Source of the DNA: Streptomyces noursei
Lineage (GTDB): Bacteria > Actinomycetota > Actinomycetes > Streptomycetales > Streptomycetaceae
Reading direction: 5' to 3'
DNA: 64,000 nt
NCBI RefSeq assembly: GCF_001646665.1
Contig: NZ_LWBU01000158.1
Span: forward strand, 194,392-258,391
The position numbers and the translations under genes were made by a program. The notes below the pieces were generated by a model that saw only the letters and a program-made list of their open reading frames with translations, ran no database searches and was not told the DNA's origin. Of this stretch, positions 33,875-42,345 are shown piece by piece; the stretch's first letter is position 1; the number at the start of each line of letters is the position of its first letter.

Positions 33875-35140
33875 TCAGTTGGTGCGGTACTTCGGCGCGG
33901 GCGGCCCGGATATGCCGGGCAGGACGGTGCGCAGCCACCGGTCGTACGCCTTCGTCCAGGGGCCCTTGCGGTAGTCGACGAGCACCTGGTTGACCCGCCG
34001 CACCAGGTCGTCGTTGCCGAGCTTCGCGGCGACGCCGTAGTACTCGGTCGTGAACGGCCTGCCCTTCAGGGTCACGGCCGGGTCCTGCGCCGCCTGGCCG
34101 GCGGCCAGCGCGTTGTCCGTCACCACCGCGTCGACCTCGCCCATCTGGAGCCGCACCAGGCAGTCCAGCTGGTTGGGCACGGTGTGGACGTCCTCGTCCT
34201 GCGGGGAGTCCTCGTGCCGGTCGCGGAAGACGGCGCCGAACGACTGCCTCTCCAGCGCCTCGTACGCGGTGGAGCCCTCGGCCGAGCAGACCCGCTTGCC
34301 CTTCAGCGACGAGTCGTACCCCGTCACCGGGGAGTCCTCCGGCGCGAGGACCTGCTGCCCGGCCTGGAAGTAGGCGGTGGAGAAGGCGACCTGCCGGATG
34401 CGCTTGCAGTTGATGGTCATCGTCCGCACGACCAGGTCGACCGTGCCGTTCTCCAGGGCGGCGATCCGCTGGTTGGTGGGGATGGCGCGGAAGACGACGG
34501 CGTCCGGGCTGCCGAGGAGGTCCTGGGCGATCGCCCGGGCGAGGTCGATGTCGAACCCCTCCAGCCGGCCGGTCGCCGGGTCCCGGTAACCCCACCGGTA
34601 GCTGTTCTGGTCCACGCCGACGATCAGCTTGCCGCGCGCCTTGATGGCCGCGACGGCCGGCCCGTCGGCGGTGGACGGCGGGAGGGACGCCTCCGGGTCG
34701 CGGCACGTGTCGGCCTTCGCGGGCAGCACGCTGCCCGCGCCGGAGACCCGGGCGGGCCCGATGTCGCCGCGCGACAGCGGTACCAGGGTCAGCGCGGCGG
34801 TCAGGCCGCAGGCCACGGCCATCGCCGCGACCCCGCCCCAGCCCCGCAGCCGCCCGGCACCCCGGCGCCCCCCGCGCGTACGCCCGCCCGCGCCCGCGCC
34901 GAGTGCCGTGCCGGCGCCGCCACGTCCGTACGCATCCGCATCCGCATCCGCGCCCTGCGTGCGCGCACGCGTGCCGGGAGCCGCGTGAGCCGCGGGGGCG
35001 TGAGCCGCGGGGCGGCCGGGGCGGGGCGCGGCCGGTCCCGGGGCGGCGGGGCGGCGGGCCGGGCCGGTGGGGGACGCGCCGGGCGTCCCGCACCCGTCGT
35101 GGGCCGGCCCCGGCGCGGTGCCGTTGTCGTCGTCCTTCAT
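33875..35140 (-). CDS. GlnH-like extracellular solute-binding protein with signal anchor
   Basis: A 421-residue protein. The first 100 residues are Pro/Ala/Gly-rich and would stay in the cytoplasm; a single hydrophobic helix (GVAAMAVACGLTAALTLVPL, about 103-122) acts as a signal anchor rather than a cleaved lipoprotein signal. The exported part is a type 3 periplasmic-binding domain (KLIVGVDQNSYRWGYRDP, EGFDIDLARAIAQDLLG, ENGTVDLVVRTMTIN, KGKRVCSAEGST, GEVDAVVTDNALAAGQ), the glutamine/glutamate-binding family. In mycobacteria GlnH passes amino-acid availability via GlnX to PknG. ATG at 35140 with GGAGG four bases upstream; 17 nt after the GlnX-like gene. Confidence 0.88.
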   Translation of the reverse strand: MKDDDNGTAPGPAHDGCGTPGASPTGPARRPAAPGPAAPRPGRPAAHAPAAHAAPGTRARTQGADADADAYGRGGAGTALGAGAGGRTRGGRRGAGRLRGWGGVAAMAVACGLTAALTLVPLSRGDIGPARVSGAGSVLPAKADTCRDPEASLPPSTADGPAVAAIKARGKLIVGVDQNSYRWGYRDPATGRLEGFDIDLARAIAQDLLGSPDAVVFRAIPTNQRIAALENGTVDLVVRTMTINCKRIRQVAFSTAYFQAGQQVLAPEDSPVTGYDSSLKGKRVCSAEGSTAYEALERQSFGAVFRDRHEDSPQDEDVHTVPNQLDCLVRLQMGEVDAVVTDNALAAGQAAQDPAVTLKGRPFTTEYYGVAAKLGNDDLVRRVNQVLVDYRKGPWTKAYDRWLRTVLPGISGPPAPKYRTN

Positions 35141-35157
35141 CGTGCCTCCCCTCCCTC

Positions 35158-36570
35158 TCACCGGTACTCCGACAGCCTGCGGTTGATGCCCATGATGGCC
35201 CCGGCGGCCCCCAGCACGGCCAGGACGGCGGCCCCGGCCGGGAGGCCCGACAGCGCGCCGCGCCCGTCCTCGGCGGCCCGGGTGAACTCGCCCTGCTCGT
35301 GGGCGAGGGCCTTGTCCAGCGCCGCGTCGACCTCGTCGAAGGACTCCCCGGTGGAGCCCTTCGCACCGATCACCTTGGCCAGCGCGCCCTCGTAGTCGCC
35401 GCCGTCGTCCGTCGCACGGGCGTCCTTGTGCCGCTCCTGCCACTCGGCCACCCGCCGTGCGGCGTCCGCGACCGGAGCGCTGCCCGCGCCGTCGTCGGCG
35501 AGCCTCCTCGCCTCGGCCAGCGCGCCGACCAGCCGGCCCATGCCCGTGCCGTAGTCGGTCTCGTACTTGTCGCTCCGGCCGTCGGCGGTCAGCACCGCGC
35601 CGCGCGCGACCAGCGTCAGGTTCTCGTTGGCCCGGGCCTTCAGCGAGTTGATCCGCGCCTCGTTCAGCACCTCCAGCGAGTCCTGGCCGTGCGACCTCGC
35701 CTCGTGCAGCTCCGTCCGCGCCAGGGTGTGCCCGGCCGCCAGCCACAGCAGCACCACCACGGACGCGGCCGTGGCGGCCAGCAGGCCGTGGTTGAACACC
35801 CGGTTCGTGCGCAGGTACGTACGGCGCTGCGCCCACAGCAGGGCGGCGAGCGCCACCACCCCGGCGGCGAGCGACAGGACCGGCCACCTCCGGGCGTCCC
35901 GGTCGTCCCGGCCGAGCCGCGCGGTCTCCGCCTCGTACAGCCGCTCGGCGGCGGGCAGCAGCCGGGTGCTCATCTGCTGGTTGGCGTACCGCAGATAGGC
36001 GCCGCCCAGCGGCAGGCCCTGCCGGTTGGCCGCGCGGGCGCGCTCCACCAGGCCGGTGTAGCGCGGCAGGTACTCGTTGAGGGTGGTGATGTCCCGTGCG
36101 GACGGGGAGGACCCGTCCGTGTTCGCCGCCGCCTTGACGATCAGCCGGGACGCGGTGGTGATGTCCTCCTCGTACCGGTCGCGCACCCCGGCGGGTTCCC
36201 GCGCGCCGGCCAGGAAGCCGCCCGCCGCCGCCGTGTCGGCGTCCGCGAGCGAGCGGTAGATGTCGGCCGCGTCCGCGCTCAGCGGCTGGCTGCGGCTCAC
36301 CACGTCGTCGGCGGCCGACGCCCGGTCGGCGACCTCGTACGCGGTGACCGCCCCGAACGCCACCACCAGCGCCGCCAGCACGGCGCCGAGGATCCGCAGC
36401 CGCCCCGGCTCGGTCGTCGTCGCCGCGCGCAGCCGGGCCGCCCCCTCGGCCCACGCGCCCCGCCCGGCGGGCGGCCCGGCCGGAGGCGGCGGTGGCGGTG
36501 GTGGCACGGCGGGCGCGCCCGGCGCGGGCGGTGCCCCCGGCACGGCCGGCGCATCCGGTGCGTAAGTCAC
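35158..36570 (-). CDS. GlnX-like multi-pass membrane sensor protein
   Basis: A 470-residue protein with a proline-rich N-terminus and four predicted membrane helices: about 59-80 (RILGAVLAALVVAFGAV), 225-245 (WPVLSLAAGVVALAALL), 262-285 (GLLAATAASVVVLLWLA) and 440-460 (LPAGAAVLAVLGAAGAI). The loops between helices 1-2 and 3-4 are long, helical, extracytoplasmic four-helix-bundle-like sensor modules, as in chemoreceptors. The GTG at 36570 is preferred over a GTG at 36594 because GGGAGG lies just upstream. First gene of the leftward operon, followed by the GlnH-like binding protein: the classic GlnX-GlnH-PknG arrangement. Confidence 0.83.
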   Translation of the reverse strand: MTYAPDAPAVPGAPPAPGAPAVPPPPPPPPAGPPAGRGAWAEGAARLRAATTTEPGRLRILGAVLAALVVAFGAVTAYEVADRASAADDVVSRSQPLSADAADIYRSLADADTAAAGGFLAGAREPAGVRDRYEEDITTASRLIVKAAANTDGSSPSARDITTLNEYLPRYTGLVERARAANRQGLPLGGAYLRYANQQMSTRLLPAAERLYEAETARLGRDDRDARRWPVLSLAAGVVALAALLWAQRRTYLRTNRVFNHGLLAATAASVVVLLWLAAGHTLARTELHEARSHGQDSLEVLNEARINSLKARANENLTLVARGAVLTADGRSDKYETDYGTGMGRLVGALAEARRLADDGAGSAPVADAARRVAEWQERHKDARATDDGGDYEGALAKVIGAKGSTGESFDEVDAALDKALAHEQGEFTRAAEDGRGALSGLPAGAAVLAVLGAAGAIMGINRRLSEYR

Positions 36571-36728
36571 GTGACCTCCCCCTCGGTCGCTCACCGCAGT
36601 ATGGCGTCAGGGGCCGTCGTTCACACCGGGCTTGACTCGATCTTGTTGCTATCGTGCCCGCCGCCCCGCCGCACCACCCCTCGCTCTCCCCACTCTCTAT
36701 ACGTCACCCCGACCCCGTCGGTTCCCCG

Positions 36729-37706
36729 TCAGGGCCGCCGCGCGTAGTGCGCCCGCAGCCGGTCCCGGGCCTTTGCCGGAGCCCCCAGGCGGTCCAGCCC
36801 CAGCAGCGCCGCGCCCAGCACCGGCGGCTCGGCCACCACGTGGACGCGGGCCCTCGGCGCCTTGACGGCCAGCAGTTCGGTGATCCGCCCGTTCAGCCGC
36901 GGGTGCCGGGCCGCCAGGACGCTGCCCCCGAGGAGCACCGGGACCTCCGCGTCCAGCAGCCCCAGCCGGTCCAGGGCGACCGTCGCCATCGCCACCACCT
37001 CGTCGGCCTGCCGGTCCACCAGCGCCCGCGCGACCGGGTCGCCCGCGGCGCCCACCGCGAACAGCACCGGCGTCAGCTCGTGCCGCCGCCCGGCCGGAAT
37101 CCGCCCCAGGTGCAGCGCCTCGACGAGCGCGTACACCGAGGCCAGGCCGAAGTGCTCCGGCAGGGCCCGGGCCAGGGCCGTCGGCTCGCCGCGGCCGTCC
37201 TCCGCGCGCGCCGCCCACCACATGGCCTCCTCGGCGAGCCCCGAACCCCCGCCCCAGTCGCCGGAGATCCGGCCGATCGACGGGAAGCGGGCGGTCCGCC
37301 CGTCGGGCAGCATGCCCACGCAGTTGATGCCCGCGCCGCAGACGACGGCGACCCCGCGCGGCTCGTCGACACCCGCCCGCAGGATCGCGAACGTGTCGTT
37401 GCGCACCTCGGCGGTCCGCCCCCACGCGCGCGCGTGCAGGGCGGCGGCCAACTCCGCCTCCTCCGCGGGGAAGTCGGCGTTGGCCAGGCACGCCGACACG
37501 TGCCGTACCCGGCCGATCGGCACCGGCGCCGAGTCGAGCGCCGCCCGGACGGTGTCCCCGAGCACGTCCAGCGCCGCATCGGCACCCGTCAGCGGGGGCT
37601 GGAACCCCGGCCCGCGCGACGCGGCGAGGACCGCGCCGTCCTCGCCGACGAACGCCACGTCCGACTTGCTGTTGCCCGCGTCGATCGCGAGGACGGCGGC
37701 CGTCAC
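36729..37706 (-). CDS. csnK: BadF/BadG-family N-acetylglucosamine (glucosamine) kinase
   Basis: A 325-residue ASKHA-fold kinase. AVLAIDAGNSKSDVAFV (4-20) is the phosphate-1 loop, NDTFAILRAG and GVAVVCGAGINCVGM form the phosphate-2 and sugar-binding region, then GRISGDWGGGSGLAEEA, and VPVLLGGSVLAARHP near the C-terminus. The family includes GlcNAc kinases. The GTG start overlaps the GH4 gene by 4 nt. In S. coelicolor the csn operon ends with such a kinase (csnK), which phosphorylates glucosamine released from chitosan oligomers; the same gene order here supports the name. Confidence 0.75.
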   Translation of the reverse strand: MTAAVLAIDAGNSKSDVAFVGEDGAVLAASRGPGFQPPLTGADAALDVLGDTVRAALDSAPVPIGRVRHVSACLANADFPAEEAELAAALHARAWGRTAEVRNDTFAILRAGVDEPRGVAVVCGAGINCVGMLPDGRTARFPSIGRISGDWGGGSGLAEEAMWWAARAEDGRGEPTALARALPEHFGLASVYALVEALHLGRIPAGRRHELTPVLFAVGAAGDPVARALVDRQADEVVAMATVALDRLGLLDAEVPVLLGGSVLAARHPRLNGRITELLAVKAPRARVHVVAEPPVLGAALLGLDRLGAPAKARDRLRAHYARRP

Positions 37707-38974
37707 GCCCACGGCAGGTGCTCCCGGTTGTGGGCGATCAACCGGTCGGTCAGCCCCTCGGCGAGCGCGTACTGGCCGACCAGCGGATGCGCCAGCAGGG
37801 CCTTGAACACCCGGTCCCGCCCGCCGCGCAGCGCCGCGTCCAGCGCCAGGTCCTCGTACGCCGTGACGGCCGCGACGAGCCCCGCGAACAGCGGATCGAG
37901 CTCCGGCACGGCCAGCGGCGAGGCACCGGAGGGGTCCACCGCGGCCTGCGCCTCGATCACCGCGTCGTCCGGCAGGAACGGCAGCGTCCCGGCGTTGTAC
38001 GTGTTGACCACCTGCGTCGCCGGCCCGCCACCGCCCAGCAGGGCCGCCGCCAGGTCCACCGCCGCCTCCGAGTAGAAGGCGCCGCCCCGCTTCGCGAGCA
38101 GCTCCGGCTTCTCGTCCAGCGCCGGGTCGCCGTACATCGCCAGCAGCTCCCGCTCCATCGCGGCCACCTCGGCGGCCCGCGAGGGCTTCGTGCCCAGCTC
38201 GCGGACGACCTCGTCGTGCGCGTAGAAGTACCGCAGGTAGTACGAGGGGACGACGCCCAGCCGGTCGAGGAGGGCCCGCGGCAGCCGCAGGTCGGCGGCG
38301 AGGGCGTCGCCGTGCTCGGCGAGCAGCCGCGGCAGGACGTCCGCCCCCTCCGGCCCGCCGAGCCGCACCCCGCGCTCCCACGTCAGGTGGTTGAGCCCGA
38401 CGTGGTCCAGGTGCACCGCGCCCGGTTCGGCGTCCAGCAGCCGAGCGAACCTCCGCTGGAACCCGATGGCCACGTTGCACAGCCCCACGGCACGGTGGCC
38501 GGCCCGGAGCAGGGCGCGGGTCACGATCCCCACCGGGTTGGTGAAGTCGATGATCCAGGCGCGCGGGTTGGACCGCCGCACCCGCTCGGCGATGTCCAGC
38601 ACCACCGGCACCGTGCGCAGCGCCTTGGCGAGCCCGCCCGCGCCGGTGGTCTCCTGCCCGACGCAGCCGCACTCCAGCGGCCAGGTCTCGTCGCGCTGCC
38701 GGGCGGCCTGCCCGCCGACGCGCAGCTGGAGCAGGACGGCGTCGGCGCCGTCGACCCCCGCGTCCAGGTCGGAGGTGGTCGTGACGAGCCCGTCATGGCC
38801 CTGCTTGGCGAGGATCCGCCGGGCCAGCCCGCCGACCAGCTCCAGCCGGTCGGCGGCCGGGTCGACGAGGACCAGTTCGGCGACGGGGAGGGTGTCGCGC
38901 AGCCGCGCGAACCCGTCGATCAGCTCGGGGGTGTACGTGGAGCCGCCCCCGATCACCGCAAGTTTCATGCCCAT
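37703..38974 (-). CDS. csnH: GH4-family 6-phospho-beta-glycosidase
   Basis: A 423-residue NAD+- and metal-dependent glycosidase. The Rossmann start KLAVIGGGSTYTPELIDG (4-21) binds NAD. ECGCVGQETTGAGG and IDFTNPVGIVT are family-4 landmarks; the metal-binding Cys is in VGLCNVAIGFQ and the His in HVGLNHLTWERG. The oxidation-elimination mechanism cleaves (phospho-)beta-linked disaccharides. ATG at 38974 (or 38968), 6 nt after the permease stop. It lies between two ABC permease genes and a sugar kinase, consistent with intracellular cleavage of imported amino-sugar oligomers. Matches csnH by position. Confidence 0.82.
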   Translation of the reverse strand: MGMKLAVIGGGSTYTPELIDGFARLRDTLPVAELVLVDPAADRLELVGGLARRILAKQGHDGLVTTTSDLDAGVDGADAVLLQLRVGGQAARQRDETWPLECGCVGQETTGAGGLAKALRTVPVVLDIAERVRRSNPRAWIIDFTNPVGIVTRALLRAGHRAVGLCNVAIGFQRRFARLLDAEPGAVHLDHVGLNHLTWERGVRLGGPEGADVLPRLLAEHGDALAADLRLPRALLDRLGVVPSYYLRYFYAHDEVVRELGTKPSRAAEVAAMERELLAMYGDPALDEKPELLAKRGGAFYSEAAVDLAAALLGGGGPATQVVNTYNAGTLPFLPDDAVIEAQAAVDPSGASPLAVPELDPLFAGLVAAVTAYEDLALDAALRGGRDRVFKALLAHPLVGQYALAEGLTDRLIAHNREHLPWA

Positions 38975-38980
38975 ACCGTT

Positions 38981-39862
38981 CTAACCCTTCACTCCGGTCA
39001 GCGTGACGCCCTCGACGAACGCCCGCTGGGCGAGGAAGAAGACGAGGATCACGGGGGCCATGACCAGCACGGTCGCGGCCATCGTCAGGTTCCAGTCGGT
39101 GTGGTGCGCCCCCTTGAAGGACTCCAGGCCGTAACTGAGGGTCCAGGCGGCCGGGTTCTCCGACGCGTAGATCTGCGGCCCGAAGTAGTCGTTCCACGCG
39201 TAGAAGAACTGGAACAGGGCCACGGCGGCGATGCCCGGCCGGGCCATGGGCAGGACCACCCGCAGGAGCGTGCGCAGCTCGCCGCAGCCGTCGACCCGCG
39301 CGGCGTCCAGGTACTCGCCGGGGATGGTGAGCAGGAACTGCCGCAGCAGGAAGACGGAGAACGCGTCGCCGAACGCCATCGGGACGATCAGCGGCCACAG
39401 CGAGCCCGACAGGTCCAGCTGCTTCGCCCAGAACAGGTACATCGGGATGATCACCACCTGCGGCGGCAGCATCATCATCGAGACGACCAGCATCAGCGCG
39501 AGGCGACGGCCCCGGAAGCGGAACTTCGCGAGCGCGTAGGCGACGGGGACCGACGACAGGACGGTCAGCAGGGTGCCGAGCCCGGCGTACAGGAGGGTGT
39601 TGCGCCACCAGGTCAGGAAACCGGGGGTGTTCCACACCCGCGCGTAGTTGCCCCACTCCCAGGTGTCGGGGGTGAGGTCGCGGGTGAGGGCCTGCTGGTC
39701 GCTCATGAGCGAGGTGAGGAGGAGGAAGACGAACGGCAGCACGAAGAACAGCGCCGCCGCGACGCCCAGCGCGTGCACGGCGATCCAGTGCAGCACCGCC
39801 CCGCGGCGGGCCGTGCGCGCGGCGGGCGTGGCCTTCGGGAGGGCCCGGGGAGCGTACGTCAT
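38981..39862 (-). CDS. csnG: ABC sugar permease (MalG-like, inner membrane component 2)
   Basis: A 293-residue permease with six predicted helices. The N-terminal helix is IAVHALGVAAALFFVLPFVFLLL, and the cytoplasmic EAA loop is EYLDAARVDGCGELRTLLRVVLPMARPGI, typical for carbohydrate ABC importers that share the MsiK ATPase in streptomycetes. No ATPase gene is in this operon, consistent with that sharing. ATG at 39862, five bases after the stop of the first permease. Confidence 0.88.
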   Translation of the reverse strand: MTYAPRALPKATPAARTARRGAVLHWIAVHALGVAAALFFVLPFVFLLLTSLMSDQQALTRDLTPDTWEWGNYARVWNTPGFLTWWRNTLLYAGLGTLLTVLSSVPVAYALAKFRFRGRRLALMLVVSMMMLPPQVVIIPMYLFWAKQLDLSGSLWPLIVPMAFGDAFSVFLLRQFLLTIPGEYLDAARVDGCGELRTLLRVVLPMARPGIAAVALFQFFYAWNDYFGPQIYASENPAAWTLSYGLESFKGAHHTDWNLTMAATVLVMAPVILVFFLAQRAFVEGVTLTGVKG

Positions 39863-39867
39863 GGTGG

Positions 39868-40809
39868 TCAGTCACCCGCCTGGAGGAGGCCGCCGCGCCG
39901 CCGCATCAGCAGTGCGGTGAACGCCATGGAGAGGGCGAACAGCACCAGCGCGACGACGCAGGCCGATCCGTAGTCGAAGCGCTGGAAGCCGAGGTTGTGC
40001 ACGAGCTGCGGCAGCGTCAGCGTCGACTTCTCCGGGTATCCCGGCTCGAACTGCTGGCCGCTGTTGCCGATGACGCCCGAGGCGACCTTCCCGGCGACCA
40101 GGGGCTGCGTGTAGTACTGCATCGTCTGGATGACCCCGGTGACGACGGCGAAGAGCACGATCGGGGAGATGTTGGGCAGGGTCACGTGGCGGAAGCGCTG
40201 CCGGGCCGACGCCCCGTCCAGCTCGGCCGCCTCGTACTGCTCCTTCGGCACGTCGAGCAGGGCGGCCATGAAGATGACCATCAGGTCGCCGACGCCCCAC
40301 ACCGCGAGCACGGTCAGCGCGGGCTTGGACCAGGCCGGGTCGTTGAACCAGCCGGGGGCCGGCAGGCCCAGGTCGGCGAGGATCGCGTTGACCGGGCCCG
40401 TACCCGGGTTGAGCAGGAAGACGAAGCCGAGGGTGGCCGCGACCGGAGGGGCGAGACAGGGCAGGTAGAACAGGGTCCGGAAGACCCCCGCCCCCGTCTT
40501 GATCCTGGTGACCAGCAGCCCCACGCCCAGTCCGAAGACGACCCGGCAGGTGACCATGACGGCCACCAGCCACAGGGTGTTCGCCATCGACGGCCAGAAG
40601 GCCGGGTAGTCGGCGAGGACGTAACGCCAGTTCTCCAGACCGTTGAAGACGGGCGCCCGGAACCCGTCGTAGTCCATGAACGAGAAGTACACGGCCGACA
40701 CCAGCGGGTAGGCGAAGAAGACGCCGGAGCCGACCAGCCAGGGGGAGAGAAAGGCGACGGTCCTGAGCGCGCCGCGGGTGCGCTTCGCGCGGAGCGTGCG
40801 GACCGTCAC
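39868..40809 (-). CDS. csnF: ABC sugar permease (MalF-like, inner membrane component 1)
   Basis: A 313-residue, six-helix permease. TM1 contains FLSPWLVGSGVFFAYPLVSAVYFSF; the EAA loop is EQYEAAELDGASARQRFRHVTLPNISPIV. The GTG at 40809 overlaps the binding-protein stop by 4 nt. It pairs with the MalG-like permease to form the transmembrane channel for oligosaccharides delivered by the lipoprotein upstream. Confidence 0.88.
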   Translation of the reverse strand: MTVRTLRAKRTRGALRTVAFLSPWLVGSGVFFAYPLVSAVYFSFMDYDGFRAPVFNGLENWRYVLADYPAFWPSMANTLWLVAVMVTCRVVFGLGVGLLVTRIKTGAGVFRTLFYLPCLAPPVAATLGFVFLLNPGTGPVNAILADLGLPAPGWFNDPAWSKPALTVLAVWGVGDLMVIFMAALLDVPKEQYEAAELDGASARQRFRHVTLPNISPIVLFAVVTGVIQTMQYYTQPLVAGKVASGVIGNSGQQFEPGYPEKSTLTLPQLVHNLGFQRFDYGSACVVALVLFALSMAFTALLMRRRGGLLQAGD

Positions 40810-42134
40810 TTCGCCTTCTCGATGTCCGTGTCGATCTGCTCCGCCGTCCTGCGCAGCCCGGCCTTCAGGTCGGGCACCTTCCCCGCCTCGTGCAGGTAGC
40901 CGAACTCCTGGAGGGTGACCTGGTAGGCGCCGCCGTTGACCGACGCGGGGGTGGTGTTGGACTTCGGGTGCCGGGCGATGTCCAGGAACGTCCGGAAGCG
41001 GGGGTCGAGCTTCAGCTTCGGAGAGGCGAGGGCGGCGTGCGTGGAGGGCACGTTGCGCAGCTCGTTGGCGAGGCCGACGACCGCGTCGGTGTCGGTGGTC
41101 AGGTACTTCACCAGTTCCCAGGCGGCGTTCTGCTTCCGGCTGGTGGAGGCGATGCCCACGATGGTGCCGGAGAGGTACCCCTTGCCGTGGTCGCCGGCCT
41201 GCTCGTCGGGGACGGGCAGCGGAGCGACGCCGACCTCGAAGGGCACCTTGGCGTCGGTGGCCATGCCGAGCCGCCACTCGCCGTCGAGCTGCATGGCCAC
41301 CTGCCCGGTGTGGAAGGGGTGCTTGGCACCCCACTCGTCACCGAAGGTGTTGCGGTACCTCTCCAGCTTCGCGAAGCCGCCCAGCTTGTCGACCAGGTTC
41401 TTCTGCCAGGTGAACATGGCGGCGAAGGCCGGGTCCGTGGCGATGCCCGACCTGCCGTCCTTGTCGAAGTACGTCGGGCTCCACTGGGCGACGAGGTGGC
41501 CCGGGGTGCTTTCGTAGCCGTGGAAGGTGGGCATGAAGCCGAGCTGCTCGTACGAGTCGCCCTTCGGCTTCGTCAGCTTCACGGCGGCCTCGTCGAACTC
41601 GCTCCAGGTCTTCGGCGGCGCCGTGATGCCCGCCTTCCGGAAGGCGTCCTTGTTGTAGTACAGCCCGTACGCGTCGCCGAGCAGCGGCAGTGCGCAGCGC
41701 CTGCCCTCGAACCGGGTGTAGTCCAGGCGCGGCTTCGCGAAGGTCTTCTCCAGGTCGATGCCCGACTTCTCGATGAACGGCGCGAGATCGGCGAACGCCC
41801 CGGAGGAGCAGAACTTGCCCACGTTGTCGGTGGTGAACGACGACACCACGTCGGGAGCGTGGGAGCCGCCGGCCCGGAGCGCCTGCTGGATCTTGTCGTC
41901 GGTGACGTTCGGGACGGCCTTCACCGTGACGTTGGGGTGGGCGGCCTCGAACCGCTCGATGCCGGCGTCGACCGCCTTCACCTCGGCGGGCGCCGACCAG
42001 CCGTGCCAGAAGGTCAGGGTGACCCGGGCGTTCGGGTCGTCGCTCGCGGCCGATCCGGCCGATCCGGTGCAGGCGGAGGTGAGCAGGGCTATGACGGCGG
42101 CCGAGGCGAGCGCCCCGGCGGCTGTGCGGTTCAT
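40806..42134 (-). CDS. csnE: Sugar-binding lipoprotein (ABC importer)
   Basis: A 442-residue type 1 sugar-binding protein. The signal peptide ends with lipobox LLTSAC (Cys 22), giving a membrane-anchored lipoprotein. The mature part has VTLTFWHGWSAPAEVKAVDAGIERF, DVVSSFTTDN and AMQLDGEWRLGM, the usual pattern of maltose-type binding proteins. ATG at 42134 with GGGAGA seven bases upstream. First transport gene of the operon and 211 nt downstream of the ROK repressor gene, in the order csnR-csnE-csnF-csnG-csnH-csnK reported for the S. coelicolor chitosan system; the oligomer preference is inferred from that match. Confidence 0.8.
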   Translation of the reverse strand: MNRTAAGALASAAVIALLTSACTGSAGSAASDDPNARVTLTFWHGWSAPAEVKAVDAGIERFEAAHPNVTVKAVPNVTDDKIQQALRAGGSHAPDVVSSFTTDNVGKFCSSGAFADLAPFIEKSGIDLEKTFAKPRLDYTRFEGRRCALPLLGDAYGLYYNKDAFRKAGITAPPKTWSEFDEAAVKLTKPKGDSYEQLGFMPTFHGYESTPGHLVAQWSPTYFDKDGRSGIATDPAFAAMFTWQKNLVDKLGGFAKLERYRNTFGDEWGAKHPFHTGQVAMQLDGEWRLGMATDAKVPFEVGVAPLPVPDEQAGDHGKGYLSGTIVGIASTSRKQNAAWELVKYLTTDTDAVVGLANELRNVPSTHAALASPKLKLDPRFRTFLDIARHPKSNTTPASVNGGAYQVTLQEFGYLHEAGKVPDLKAGLRRTAEQIDTDIEKAK

Positions 42135-42345
42135 GGCGGTGTCTCCCTGGTTCGTTCTCGGCGCGGTGCTGTGAGGGCGGTGCTGTGAGGCGGTGCTCGG
42201 GGAGGGGGTTCGGGGTGCTTCGGGTGCTCGGCTCATGGACGGGGCTCCGGGAGGGAGCGGCGGTGTTCGGGGTGCTCCGGCGGGCTCGGGGAGATGGCCC
42301 GGGGACGGTGCCGAGGCGCCGGGCGCGGTCCGCGGCGGGTGCGGG

